A stretch of 47,260 nucleotides of DNA. Source: Kordia sp. TARA_039_SRF (GTDB lineage: Bacteria > Bacteroidota > Bacteroidia > Flavobacteriales > Flavobacteriaceae). The notes under the pieces are model-generated. The model was not told where the DNA came from. It ran no database searches and saw only the letters and a program-made list of their open reading frames with translations. Of the stretch, positions 1 to 7,774 are shown one piece after another. How positions within the stretch are numbered: position 1 is the first letter of the stretch; every line of letters starts with the position of its first letter. The translations under genes and the position numbers were made by a program. The stretch lies in contig SMNH02000016.1 of NCBI GenBank assembly GCA_006383075.2, positions 1 to 47,260 on the forward strand, read 5' to 3'.

Positions 1-54
1 TGTTTTTTCTCTTCTGGTGTCATAATAACTGTGTGTTATAAAATTATACAAAAA

Positions 55-84
55 TTTAAGGCGGGTTTTAAAACCCGCCTTAAA
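55..84. terminator. Perfect 30-bp palindrome, possible bidirectional terminator
   Basis: A perfect GC-cored palindrome (arms tttaaggcgggtttt and its complement) lies at the left edge. Its A/T-rich flanks would let it act as an intrinsic terminator in either direction. The gene it serves on the left is outside the window. Confidence 0.45.
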
Positions 85-126
85 TCATACTTTACACAGT
101 ATTTTGGATACTACCAATAAAAACAT

Positions 127-159
127 AAAGAACCATCTCAAAACTTGAGATGGTTCTTT
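127..159 (-). terminator. Intrinsic terminator of the 195-719 gene
   Basis: A perfect 14-bp stem (127-140 with 146-159) closes a 5-nt loop just past the stop codon of the reverse-strand gene at 195-719. On that strand the stem is followed by a T-rich stretch. Geometry and position fit a Rho-independent terminator. Confidence 0.7.
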
Positions 160-194
160 ACATAGCGTAGGCTATTTCAGGTAATTAGGTTGTA

Positions 195-719
195 TTATTT
201 CATGTCAATCACTTCAATTTCATATACATCATTATTTGACATGATAATGTTATACATTCCTTTTTTTGTTAACATATTTACCTTTTTCTTATTGTAGTCA
301 GATTCAATTTTATGAATTTCTTTCACTTTCATTCCATTTTCTGTACACCATACATTCAATCCGCTTTTTGTCAACATAAAGTCATAATTGAAATTTTCTG
401 GCTTTACATATTTAATGGTGATTTCTCTCTCATAATTTGAATCTCTGTCCATATCCAATTTGAAAGTAGTCTCTAAAGCTGGTGCTACAATCAAACGTTC
501 TTGGTTTAAATCGTACTTATCATCACTTTCAAAAGCTACTGGATATACTGCTTTAGTATCTTCATAAATTCTTACTTCAGAGTTTATAGCTTTTTCTACA
601 ATTTCATATTCAGTTACATTTGTACGTACAATTTCTGAAGTACTTACATCATTTTGGGCAAATGACATTGTAGTTGATAATAATATTGTTGGGACTAATA
701 ATTTTATATAATTTTTCAT
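195..719 (-). CDS. Small exported protein of unknown function
   Basis: I do not recognise this 174-residue protein. Residues 1-21 form a clear Sec signal peptide (Lys at 2 and 6, hydrophobic core, cleavage after SFA before Gln22), so it is periplasmic or secreted. The mature part is acidic and charged, predicted mainly beta or mixed, with a single Cys near residue 125 and no lipobox, so it is probably neither disulfide-linked nor a lipoprotein. The gene stands alone: a terminator follows at 127-159 and dps lies more than 100 bp upstream on the same strand. The ATG chosen is the only one giving an intact signal peptide. The call is sure as a gene, blank as to function. Confidence 0.8.
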   Translation of the reverse strand: MKNYIKLLVPTILLSTTMSFAQNDVSTSEIVRTNVTEYEIVEKAINSEVRIYEDTKAVYPVAFESDDKYDLNQERLIVAPALETTFKLDMDRDSNYEREITIKYVKPENFNYDFMLTKSGLNVWCTENGMKVKEIHKIESDYNKKKVNMLTKKGMYNIIMSNNDVYEIEVIDMK

Positions 720-748
720 AATAATCTTTATTTTTTTTTGTTATTCAT

Positions 749-780
749 GATGTCATACTTTGTATTGCTGCGATGACATC
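749..780. repeat. Inverted repeat between dps and the 195-719 gene
   Basis: An 8-bp perfect inverted repeat (gatgtcat at 749-756, atgacatc at 773-780) has a 16-nt spacer. It lies 3' of dps and 5' of the next gene on the same strand. No T-run follows it on the reverse strand, so it could be a weak terminator or a protein-binding site for the downstream gene. Confidence 0.3.
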
Positions 781-831
781 TTCAACAGCTTTTTAAATCT
801 ACTATGCGTAAATATTTTTTGATTGATATTC

Positions 832-1335
832 TTAGGCTTTTACCATAGAATTGTTCAACTGTGCAGAGGTCTTTTTAGTCCAAGCATTTAACATCCAACT
901 AGCTTTTTCTAACTCTCTAATGTATGCTCCAATTAAGTCAATAGTACCTTCATCTCCTGCTTTGTTGGCATGATCAATTACTACTTTCATTTGTGCTAAA
1001 ATTAATTTGTGGTCATTGATTAAAATTTCAATCATTTCGGAATCGGTCAATAATGGACTTGATTCTTTTACGGCAGAAATTTCTAGATAATCACTCATTT
1101 TACTGATTGGGTGATATTTTAAGGTCAACACACGCTCTGCAATCTCGTCAATTTTTGTTTGTGCGTTGGTATATAATTCTTCAAATTTTTCGTGTAAATC
1201 AAAAAAGTTTTTTCCTAAAATATTCCAGTGAAAACTTCTTAATTTTTGATAGTATACGTGATAATTAGCGAGCAGCGTATTCAATTCTACTACTACTGGG
1301 ACTAATTTTTCATCGCTCATATTTAGATAATTCAT
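832..1335 (-). CDS. dps: Dps family ferritin-like DNA/iron protection protein
   Basis: A 167-residue Dps protein. The family assembles as 12-mers that oxidise Fe(II) with peroxide, store iron and protect DNA in stationary phase or oxidative stress. The intersubunit ferroxidase ligands are visible by comparison with E. coli Dps: H36 (in FHWNI), H48 (in DLHEKF), E52, D63 and E67. The length is normal and there is no signal peptide, so it is cytoplasmic. Two starts are possible, Met1 and Met6 (MSDEK); the first is used here. The gene appears monocistronic, with nearly 500 bp of upstream non-coding DNA. The N-terminal tail is short and acidic, so direct DNA binding like that of the E. coli protein is not suggested. 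Confidence 0.95.
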   Translation of the reverse strand: MNYLNMSDEKLVPVVVELNTLLANYHVYYQKLRSFHWNILGKNFFDLHEKFEELYTNAQTKIDEIAERVLTLKYHPISKMSDYLEISAVKESSPLLTDSEMIEILINDHKLILAQMKVVIDHANKAGDEGTIDLIGAYIRELEKASWMLNAWTKKTSAQLNNSMVKA

Positions 1336-1827
1336 AATATATTTAATGTTTTTGGATTAATAATTGATTTTTAAAAAGAAACACTTGGCTTGAACTTTGG
1401 AGAACCCAAAATGAAATTTTCAAGAAGTAATTTGTGTGTTTCTATCGTGATTTGTAATAATCACACTTTCAATATAAAGGCTGAGAAAAAAATGTCAAGC
1501 GATTTAACAAAACTTAACTCGTAGCAAGAAAAATTAACTTAAAATATGTTAACAAAAAACAAATAATGTTAAAATTTTAACATTTAATTCATTTTGAAAA
1601 ATGGCTTGTTTTTGAATAAAAATTAAAAATAAATTATAAAAAGTATTTTTATTGATGAATTTTCAATAAAAATACTAAAAATCGAATAATTATTCAAAAA
1701 CTAAAAACGTAGTTTAAAATGGTTTTTCGTGCGATGTTGGCTTTCAAATTTTAACAAATTCAAATTGTAATTTTTAGGTGCGATGTGACAGCTTTTTTAA
1801 ATCTTTGTATCTTTAAGGAAAAAAGAA
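1336..1827. other. Intergenic region between divergent dps and CIA30-like gene
   Basis: 492 bp of very AT-rich DNA with no credible ORF or RNA gene. It must hold the promoters of the two divergent genes. Near the right gene there is only an imperfect -7-like match (aatctttg, 1800-1807) without a well-spaced TTG. Several short runs of A/T are present but no convincing long inverted repeat. Confidence 0.5.
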
Positions 1828-2376
1828 ATGAATACATTTTACACGCTGTGTTTTTTACTACTATCACAACTCTTTTACGCACAACAATCTGACATTGACT
1901 TTGGTACTTACAAAGACGGTGAACGTTGGCAAATTACCAATGACGGAGTGATGGGCGGACTTTCTCAAGGCGATTACCGATTTACAGATGATGGTGTCGT
2001 TTTTAGCGGAACCATTTCCTTAGAAAATAACGGCGGATTTTCTTCCTACAGAAGCCAATATGCAAAACGCAATCTATCTTCCTATAAAAAAATAATCATT
2101 CGGTATCGTTCCAAAGACTATGCAATGGGCTTTACGCTAGAAATGGACAAACGCTGGTATGTGCCGTATTATAAAGCCGATTTACCAACAACCGATTGGA
2201 AATGGGAAGAAAAAGAAATCAAATTCAAAGACTTTGTGCGTTACAACATCGGTCGCAAACGTTCAGGAAAACCGACACAAGAAGAATTAGCGAACATATT
2301 ACGCATCGGATTCATCTCCAACGAGAAAAAAGCTGGACCTTTCAAAATTGAAATTGATTATATTAAATTTGAGTAA
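1828..2376 (+). CDS. Exported CIA30-like (NADH:ubiquinone oxidoreductase intermediate-associated fold) protein
   Basis: 182 residues with a signal peptide (1-18, cleavage after FYA before QQ). The mature part matches the CIA30/galactose-binding-like fold: the hallmark 'ITNDGVMGGLSQG' at about residues 36-48 and 'ENNGGFSS' at about 67-74, followed by alternating strands and a terminal 'IEIDYIKFE'. In mitochondria CIA30 helps complex I assembly. Bacterial members are mostly uncharacterised, and an exported copy probably does not have that role. The stop TAA overlaps the ATG of trmL by one base (TAATG), so the two are translationally coupled, although no functional link is apparent. The family call is good and the function is unknown. 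Confidence 0.85.
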   Translation: MNTFYTLCFLLLSQLFYAQQSDIDFGTYKDGERWQITNDGVMGGLSQGDYRFTDDGVVFSGTISLENNGGFSSYRSQYAKRNLSSYKKIIIRYRSKDYAMGFTLEMDKRWYVPYYKADLPTTDWKWEEKEIKFKDFVRYNIGRKRSGKPTQEELANILRIGFISNEKKAGPFKIEIDYIKFE

Positions 2377-2831
2377 TGGCATACAATATTGTATTGGTTG
2401 AACCCGAAATACACACAAACACAGGAAATATAGGCCGTTTAAGCTTGGCTTCAGGCTCAAATTTACATTTGGTAAAACCGTTTGGTTTCGAAATCACAGA
2501 TGCGCGACTCAAACGTGCGGGACTCGATTATTGGAAACATTTAGATGTGAAAATCTATGAAAGCATTGACGAATTCTACGCGAAAAATGCTGATAAAAAA
2601 ATGGTGTATTTAACTAGCAAAAGTCAAAAATCATACACAGAAATTCCGTTTGAAGATGAATTGTTTTTAGTATTTGGGAAAGAATCTGTGGGATTGTCAG
2701 AATCAATAACAGAAGCCAATAATGACCATTTATACACCATTCCAATGTTTAGCGAACACATACGAAGCCTAAATTTAGCCAATGCCGTAAGTATTGTGGT
2801 GTACGAAGGAATTCGTCAGTTACACATATGA
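2376..2831 (+). CDS. trmL: tRNA (cytidine(34)-2'-O)-methyltransferase TrmL
   Basis: A 151-residue SPOUT-class methyltransferase of the TrmL/YibK type, which methylates the 2'-OH of the wobble nucleotide of tRNA-Leu isoacceptors using SAM. Diagnostic segments are the N-terminal 'EPEIHTNTGNIGRL' (about residues 9-22), 'PFGFEITDARLKRAGLDYW', the first knot strand with 'FGKESVGLS' (about 102-110), and the knot loop 'IPMFSEHIRSLNLANAVSI' near the C-terminus. This is the minimal stand-alone SPOUT domain with the usual family length. It overlaps the preceding CIA30-like gene by one base and is therefore in the same transcript. No terminator is obvious after it; a repeat-like tract (2851-2873) follows. 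Confidence 0.95.
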   Translation: MAYNIVLVEPEIHTNTGNIGRLSLASGSNLHLVKPFGFEITDARLKRAGLDYWKHLDVKIYESIDEFYAKNADKKMVYLTSKSQKSYTEIPFEDELFLVFGKESVGLSESITEANNDHLYTIPMFSEHIRSLNLANAVSIVVYEGIRQLHI

Positions 2832-2941
2832 AATTACGAAATTCAGATTGTCAGTTTGAGCGCAGTCGAAAACAGCTAAAATCAGAGAGTCTAACAAGTC
2901 TAAAAACCTAAGTAAGTCTGCAAAAACCAACAACAATTGTG

Positions 2942-2968
2942 TTGGAGCGAGTCTATGACTCGTTCCAA
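2942..2968 (-). terminator. Possible terminator overlapping the 3' end of the GT4 gene
   Basis: An inverted repeat (2942-2953 with 2957-2968, 12 bp with one G-U, 3-nt loop) overlaps the stop codon of the reverse-strand glycosyltransferase. No clear T-run follows, so it may instead be a repeat fragment. The tract just left of it (2851-2873) resembles a dispersed intergenic repeat. Confidence 0.3.
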
Positions 2969-4092
2969 AGAGAAACATACTGCTCCGCAACTATTTTATA
3001 GTGGTGAAATTCTTCCACAAACGCACGTGCACGCTTTCCAATAGCTATCAATTCATCCGGATTTTCTATGAGTAGACTAAGTTTTTCAACCAAATCATCA
3101 ACATTTGGAGTTGCGTTAATCAATACAGGTTTTTCAATAGTGTAATAGGCTAAAAAATCTTTTTCCGCTCCAGAAAACACTACTTTTCCTTTCGCCATTG
3201 CTTCTAGCGCGTTATATCCTTGATCGTAACCGTACAATTGATCCATAATAATATGCGCTTCGTTATACGTTTGAATATATTCTGAATACGGTAAATTCTC
3301 AACCGTTTTAACCTCAACCTGAGTTGGATATTTTTTGGCAACAAGTTGCAAGGCTTTCGCAATCAAGTCGTTTCCTTTTTTTAAGTAATTGACTCTATTA
3401 ACACCATGAAAAATAATCACTTTTCCGTTGTAGTGTAACGGTTGAAACTTTAATAAATCTATATTGATTGGAAACGGAATCAAAGGCAATACTTTCGGAT
3501 GATTTCGATACGCCATTTCATAATCAAAATTTGCAGGAATAATTCCATTGACGTTTTCCATTACAAAATGATGCAGCTTTTCATGCGACTTCGATAAATA
3601 TTGAAGCGAATACTGAAACCATTTTTTAGTGCTTTTATCTTTTTCATATGCTGACAACATATGATAAGGCAAATCGGCATTCAAAATAAAATTCACATAA
3701 TAAAAATCATCGCCACAAGAGGACAAAAACACTTTTTTATTATGCTTAAAGAGATATTTCAATAATTTTCGCTCCACAAAAGGTGTTGTAGCAAACGGAA
3801 ACTCGTTAACCAATTGTACAACATCGTAGTTGCGAAACGACTTTCGGTGTTTGTAAAAACGATAGGTAATCTCTAAAAAAGCAATATCAATCTTAAAAAT
3901 TTTAAAGAATAACTGGCGAAACGCATTGGGAATCTTTTTATGAAAAAAAGTAGCTTCGAGCGAAACATCAATTGGGTAATTTTTAAAGTTGTCAGCGCGA
4001 CCGATGAGCGTAACATCGTGCTGTAACTTTTGTAGACCTTCTTTAAGCGAATTGTGAAATCTACTGTATTCTCCAACCAATAATATGCGCAT
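2953..4092 (-). CDS. Family 4 (GT-B) glycosyltransferase
   Basis: A 379-residue cytoplasmic GT-B glycosyltransferase. The N-terminus 'MRILLVGEYSRFHNSLKEGL' is the first Rossmann strand and glycine-rich acceptor loop. The C-terminal nucleotide-sugar domain contains 'YNALEAMAKGKVVFSG' (about residues 294-309), corresponding to the E-x7-E region of GT4 enzymes although the first Glu is not in its usual place, and ends 'FVEEFHHYKIVAEQYVSLW'. Such enzymes transfer activated sugars to lipid-linked or LPS/capsule acceptors; the sugar cannot be read from sequence. It is divergent from another GT4 gene, with 38 bp between the start codons, and sits in a glycan-assembly neighbourhood, so a role in a surface polysaccharide is inferred. 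There are no transmembrane segments. Confidence 0.85.
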   Translation of the reverse strand: MRILLVGEYSRFHNSLKEGLQKLQHDVTLIGRADNFKNYPIDVSLEATFFHKKIPNAFRQLFFKIFKIDIAFLEITYRFYKHRKSFRNYDVVQLVNEFPFATTPFVERKLLKYLFKHNKKVFLSSCGDDFYYVNFILNADLPYHMLSAYEKDKSTKKWFQYSLQYLSKSHEKLHHFVMENVNGIIPANFDYEMAYRNHPKVLPLIPFPINIDLLKFQPLHYNGKVIIFHGVNRVNYLKKGNDLIAKALQLVAKKYPTQVEVKTVENLPYSEYIQTYNEAHIIMDQLYGYDQGYNALEAMAKGKVVFSGAEKDFLAYYTIEKPVLINATPNVDDLVEKLSLLIENPDELIAIGKRARAFVEEFHHYKIVAEQYVSLWNES

Positions 4093-4098
4093 AAACAG

Positions 4099-4106
4099 TA
4101 TATTTG
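4099..4106 (+). promoter_or_regulatory. -7 element of the GT4/fdtA promoter
   Basis: TATATTTG is a perfect match to the Bacteroidota -7 consensus TAnnTTTG, 24 bp before the ATG at 4131. No well-spaced TTG is seen upstream. A reverse-strand -7-like element (TATCTTTC, 4110-4117) for the divergent gene lies only three bases away. Confidence 0.55.
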
Positions 4107-4130
4107 CGTGAAAGATAGTAGGAAAACTTT

Positions 4131-5216
4131 ATGCAGCAAAATTCTAAAAAGAAAATCTGTTTAATTGTCGAATGTCTCAGTGGCGGCGGCGCGGAAAAGC
4201 AGGCAGCCAACTTTTCAAAATCGCTTCACAAGTACGGTTTTGAAGTGACTATTATTTCGATAAAAGACCAGATTTCCTACGATTTTGCTGGAACCTTGTA
4301 CAATCTTGGAAAAGGGGAATCTTCTGTGAAAATCATCAAACAAATTCAGAAGTTTTTTGCGTTTAAAAAAGCCTACCGACAGTGTAACGCTGATATGTAT
4401 ATTGACTTTCGCTCTCGAAGTCGTTTTGTGATGGAATGGCTCTTGCATAAATTCATTTTTCAAGCTGAAAAAATGATCATGATGGTGCACAGCTATCACA
4501 TCGAGTGGCATATCCCGAAAGGAAAACTATTTCGAGAAATTTATAATAAAACGCATGCGGTAGTGGCGGTTTCAGAGGAGATTCAATGGAAATTGGGCGA
4601 TTTGTACGATTTTGAGAACTTATTGTGTATTCCGAATTATATTACTGCCGTAGAATCGCCTCAGAGCGAACCAAATGTGGCAAAAGAAGATTACATCATT
4701 GCTGTTGGACGTTTGCAAAACGACATTAAGCAGTTTGATCGATTGATAGAAACCTATCACGCATCTAAATTGGCAAAACAACAGATCAAACTGTATATTT
4801 GCGGTGATGGAGACGACCGAGCATCGTTGGGACAATTGATTTCAACATTGCAATTACAAGCGCATGTACAACTCTTGGGATTTGTTGAAAACGTGACCGA
4901 ATACATCAGAAACGCAAAATATTTAGTACTATCGAGTAGGGTAGAAGGCTTTCCGATGGTTTTATTAGAAGCATTGCAACAAAAAACGCCTGTCATTTCT
5001 TTTGATTGCAAATCGGGACCGAGTGAAATTATTCAACACAAAATCAACGGTTTGCTCGTTGAAGATCAAAACTTTGCGGCGTTGAAAGATGCAATGTTAC
5101 TTTTAATCGAAAATATGGAATTGTATATGAATTGTAAAGAAAATGCTGTATCTTCCATACAAAAATACACTGAAAACCCTATAATCCGCGAATGGATTCA
5201 ACTCATAAATGCCTAA
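4131..5216 (+). CDS. Family 4 (GT-B) glycosyltransferase
   Basis: A 361-residue retaining GT-B enzyme. The N-terminal glycine-rich acceptor loop is 'ECLSGGGAEKQAANFSKSL' (about residues 14-32), and the C-terminal donor domain has 'AVGRL', 'LYICGDGDDR' and the GT4 signature 'SSRVEGFPMVLLEALQQKTP' (about residues 267-286) with both catalytic-region Glu residues. 'SGPSEIIQHKINGLLVE' is the usual final motif. It is probably a sugar transferase in O-antigen or exopolysaccharide assembly. The stop codon is followed after 3 bp by the fdtA-like gene, so the two form an operon; this suggests that the deoxy-amino sugar pathway and this transferase work together. The promoter is at 4099-4106. Confidence 0.9.
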   Translation: MQQNSKKKICLIVECLSGGGAEKQAANFSKSLHKYGFEVTIISIKDQISYDFAGTLYNLGKGESSVKIIKQIQKFFAFKKAYRQCNADMYIDFRSRSRFVMEWLLHKFIFQAEKMIMMVHSYHIEWHIPKGKLFREIYNKTHAVVAVSEEIQWKLGDLYDFENLLCIPNYITAVESPQSEPNVAKEDYIIAVGRLQNDIKQFDRLIETYHASKLAKQQIKLYICGDGDDRASLGQLISTLQLQAHVQLLGFVENVTEYIRNAKYLVLSSRVEGFPMVLLEALQQKTPVISFDCKSGPSEIIQHKINGLLVEDQNFAALKDAMLLLIENMELYMNCKENAVSSIQKYTENPIIREWIQLINA

Positions 5217-5219
5217 AAT

Positions 5220-5645
5220 ATGTCTACAACTGTTGCTGATATTCAATTGATATCCATCCCCAAAATCGAAGACTTTAGAGGAAATATTTCTGTCGTTGAA
5301 GGTGATACAATCCCTTTTAAATGCAAACGTGTCTATTATTTGTACGATATTCCTAGTGGCGCAAAAAGAGGTGGGCACGCACACGTAGAACAGCAAGAAG
5401 TATTGATTGCGTTGAGTGGAAGTTTTGAAGTAATTTTTAAAGATGGAACGTCCAAAAGACGGTTTTTACTCAACAAACCCAACCAAGGTTGCCTGATTCC
5501 ACAAGGAATTTGGCGCGAATTGGAAAATTTCTCTTCAGGAGCGGTTTGTCTCGTTTTAGCTTCCGACGAATTTGACGAATCCGATTACATTCGCGATTAT
5601 CAAGATTATGTCATCACCAAAGAAGATGTGAAGTTGTCTAAGTAA
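5220..5645 (+). CDS. fdtA: FdtA/WxcM-like sugar 3,4-ketoisomerase (cupin)
   Basis: A 141-residue cupin of the FdtA/QdtA/WxcM C-terminal family. These convert dTDP-4-keto-6-deoxyglucose to the 3-keto isomer, the first committed step towards dTDP-Fuc3NAc or Qui3NAc. The key segment 'GAKRGGHAHVEQQEVLIALS' (about residues 47-66) supplies two histidines, H53 and H55, equivalent to the catalytic pair of FdtA. 'GTSKRRFLLNKPNQGCLIPQ' and 'WRELENFSSGAVCLVLAS' are further family hallmarks. It follows the GT4 gene by 3 bp. The aminotransferase (FdtB), acetyltransferase (FdtC) and the rmlA/rmlB genes that normally accompany it are absent here. The gene symbol rests on family resemblance; substrate stereochemistry (galacto or gluco product) cannot be told. 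Confidence 0.85.
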   Translation: MSTTVADIQLISIPKIEDFRGNISVVEGDTIPFKCKRVYYLYDIPSGAKRGGHAHVEQQEVLIALSGSFEVIFKDGTSKRRFLLNKPNQGCLIPQGIWRELENFSSGAVCLVLASDEFDESDYIRDYQDYVITKEDVKLSK

Positions 5646-5936
5646 ATTTTAGCTTCGCTCAATTTACAGTTGTGAGATGTTAGTGGTGAGTATTGAGATA
5701 CCTTCAAAAGTACATTTTGTGGAAACTTTACAATGTTTTTCTTTCCTTATTTTTAGTTGTTTAATTAGAATTTTACTGCTTTAAAATGTAAAATCATTAA
5801 TAGACAACAAGTTATGAGTGATTAGTTAAGAGTGACAAATAGATGAATCAACAAAAAACAAATAACGAAAACAAAAAATCAGCAAACCAAAAGCAAAGCG
5901 ACCTAATACCTAACACCTAAATTGAGTGTAGCGAAA
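5646..5936. other. Intergenic region between convergent fdtA and GT2 genes
   Basis: 291 bp between two converging genes. I see no hairpin with a T-run, no credible gene and only a low-complexity A-rich tract (about 5845-5895). A 25-codon ATG ORF here was rejected. Confidence 0.5.
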
Positions 5937-6878
5937 CTAAAAAGAAGTCACCCTAATATTCCGCTTTAACAAAAATCTTTTCAACTTTTTCAGCCAAACC
6001 AATACAAATCGCGGACTTTTTAATAGCAATCGCTGTTTGAAAGTTAAATTATTATAATCGATGTTTTGTAGCATATAATTTCGTTGACGCATCGCGTTTT
6101 CCAAGGTGTACATGGAAGCAAAAATATAGCGATACAAATCCAAGTATTTTTTTAAGGAAAGATTGTTCTTTGCAGCTTTTTCGAAACTATCTAAATTAGG
6201 AATACACTTTGAAGCAATAGTATCTTTGCTCATTTGGTTGGGAATTTCAAAGTGAATTTCAGCCAAAACTTCATAGTGATATGCAATGCGATATTTCAAT
6301 CCGAAGCGAATGTAAAAATCGATATCTTCTGCAAATGTAATTTTAGGATTAAAGACCTCAACATCTTCACAAATAGATTTTTTAAACGCCAAACTGCTCT
6401 GGCAAAAAATCGGCTGAAACATGCTAGCTTCAAAGAAATCAGGAATCAAAAATGAAGTTCCTTGCAAAGAAGTATCAATATTTTTTTTGGGAACTAAATT
6501 TTCATGCGAATCGTAGACTTCTATATAATCCGTTCCATACAAAGACGCTTCTGGAAATTGTGTGTATAACGCATGAATTTTTTCTAAAAAGTTAGGCAAC
6601 CAAACATCATCGGCATCTAACAACGCAATAATGTCACCTGTAGCTTTGGAAATTCCGTGATTTCGTGTAGAAGACAGTCCCAAATTCTCAGGGTTTTCTA
6701 TCAGTTGAATTCTATCGTCAGAAATTTGGGAAACTACGGAAACACTATTGTCTGTACTTGCGTCATTTATAATGAGCAATTCAAAATCCGTAAAGGTTTG
6801 TTGCAAGACACTTTCAACAGTTTGCTGAATGTACTTTTCTTTGTTATACAATGGAATAATTACGGAAAAAAGTGGCAT
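5937..6878 (-). CDS. Family 2 (GT-A) glycosyltransferase
   Basis: A 313-residue GT2 enzyme. The N-terminal 'FSVIIPLYNKEKYIQQTVES' (about residues 4-23), 'LLIINDASTDNS' (34-45) and the metal/nucleotide-binding DxD in 'IALLDADDVW' (D88, D90) are textbook for inverting GT-A transferases such as those of the WcaA/EpsE type. The C-terminal third is basic and lacks clear transmembrane helices ('RLLLKSPRFVLVWLKKLKRF' could be an amphipathic membrane-binding helix). It shares its first base region with the stop of the upstream GT2 gene (overlap of one base), making it the last gene of the four-gene reverse-strand operon. A role in surface glycan synthesis is inferred; acceptor and donor are unknown. 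Confidence 0.9.
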   Translation of the reverse strand: MPLFSVIIPLYNKEKYIQQTVESVLQQTFTDFELLIINDASTDNSVSVVSQISDDRIQLIENPENLGLSSTRNHGISKATGDIIALLDADDVWLPNFLEKIHALYTQFPEASLYGTDYIEVYDSHENLVPKKNIDTSLQGTSFLIPDFFEASMFQPIFCQSSLAFKKSICEDVEVFNPKITFAEDIDFYIRFGLKYRIAYHYEVLAEIHFEIPNQMSKDTIASKCIPNLDSFEKAAKNNLSLKKYLDLYRYIFASMYTLENAMRQRNYMLQNIDYNNLTFKQRLLLKSPRFVLVWLKKLKRFLLKRNIRVTSF

Positions 6879-7774
6879 TATTGACGCTTATCTAAGTAAC
6901 AAAGATACGTTAATCTGTATAAGTCAAAAATAAACATAGATGGATTGTTGGAAAGTAAATTTTTCTCAAAACGGTTTCCAAACCAGCGATACATCAATGA
7001 TAAAACATGATTGATTCCAACGGTTTTGACACGCTTGAACACTTTTGTAATTAAAATATCGTCGTGCTCAATCAGTCTGTTTTTTAAGAATAAAATCAAC
7101 ACTTCTACCGATTCCATCGACTTTCTGATAAATTCTTTGCTCGTGTCTAATCCCAAATGATACACAGGATTGTGAATATGCGTCATGTGAACTTCCGCAT
7201 GTTTCAAATCGTTGGCAAATAATGTATCTTCATGACGAGCATTGGGTATTTCTTCGTTGAATTTCACTTTTTGAAATACTTCTTTCTTAATCAAAAAACT
7301 CAAGGTTAAAAAACGTAAATACGACGCTTCTTCGCGCTGCTGAACACTCAATGCTTCACGTTCTTTTCCATATATCCAACGCAATACATTTTCCTGTTTT
7401 GGTTTCTCTTCTTGATATAAAATTCCGCCGTAAATCACTTCTTTTTCGTCTGAAATGGCTTCTACATATTTTGTGATAAAATCGGAGTGAACTGGCATTA
7501 CATCGGCATCCAAAAATAACAACCAATCGTACTGCGCTTTTTGGGCGAGCAAATTCCGAATTCGGCTGCGACCGATATTTTCAGGCAAAACCGTGTAGGA
7601 GGCATTGGAAAACGAGTTAATTCGCTCGTTTTTCTGAATGGTTTCTTGATTTTTAGAACAATCATCCAAACATAAAATTTCAAAAACATACGCTGTCTTC
7701 GTGAGTTGCGTGTGAATTTCCTCTACTAAAGAAGAAATGTCATAATCATACGTGGGAATCAGTATTGACAGCAT
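6878..7774 (-). CDS. Family 2 (GT-A) glycosyltransferase
   Basis: 298 residues when started at the ATG at 7774 ('MLSILIPTYDYD'); a TTG four codons earlier is possible but less likely. GT2 hallmarks are 'LSILIPTYDYD', 'EILCLDDCSKN' (32-42), 'ENIGRSRIRN' (65-74) and the DxD in 'WLLFLDADVMP' (D89, D91). 'RHEDTLFANDLKHA' around residue 185 corresponds to the catalytic-base (ED) region. The start overlaps the end of the methyltransferase gene by 29 bp and its stop overlaps the next GT2 start by one base, so translation is coupled through the operon. Probably sugar transfer in surface polysaccharide assembly. Confidence 0.88.
   Translation of the reverse strand: MLSILIPTYDYDISSLVEEIHTQLTKTAYVFEILCLDDCSKNQETIQKNERINSFSNASYTVLPENIGRSRIRNLLAQKAQYDWLLFLDADVMPVHSDFITKYVEAISDEKEVIYGGILYQEEKPKQENVLRWIYGKEREALSVQQREEASYLRFLTLSFLIKKEVFQKVKFNEEIPNARHEDTLFANDLKHAEVHMTHIHNPVYHLGLDTSKEFIRKSMESVEVLILFLKNRLIEHDDILITKVFKRVKTVGINHVLSLMYRWFGNRFEKNLLSNNPSMFIFDLYRLTYLCYLDKRQ

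Noticed and set aside
5843-5920. ATG ORF of 25 codons rich in Asn, Gln and Lys between convergent genes
   Set aside because: Low complexity, no ribosome-binding or promoter signal, and composition like the surrounding A-rich DNA. No leader pattern like that of the other small peptides.
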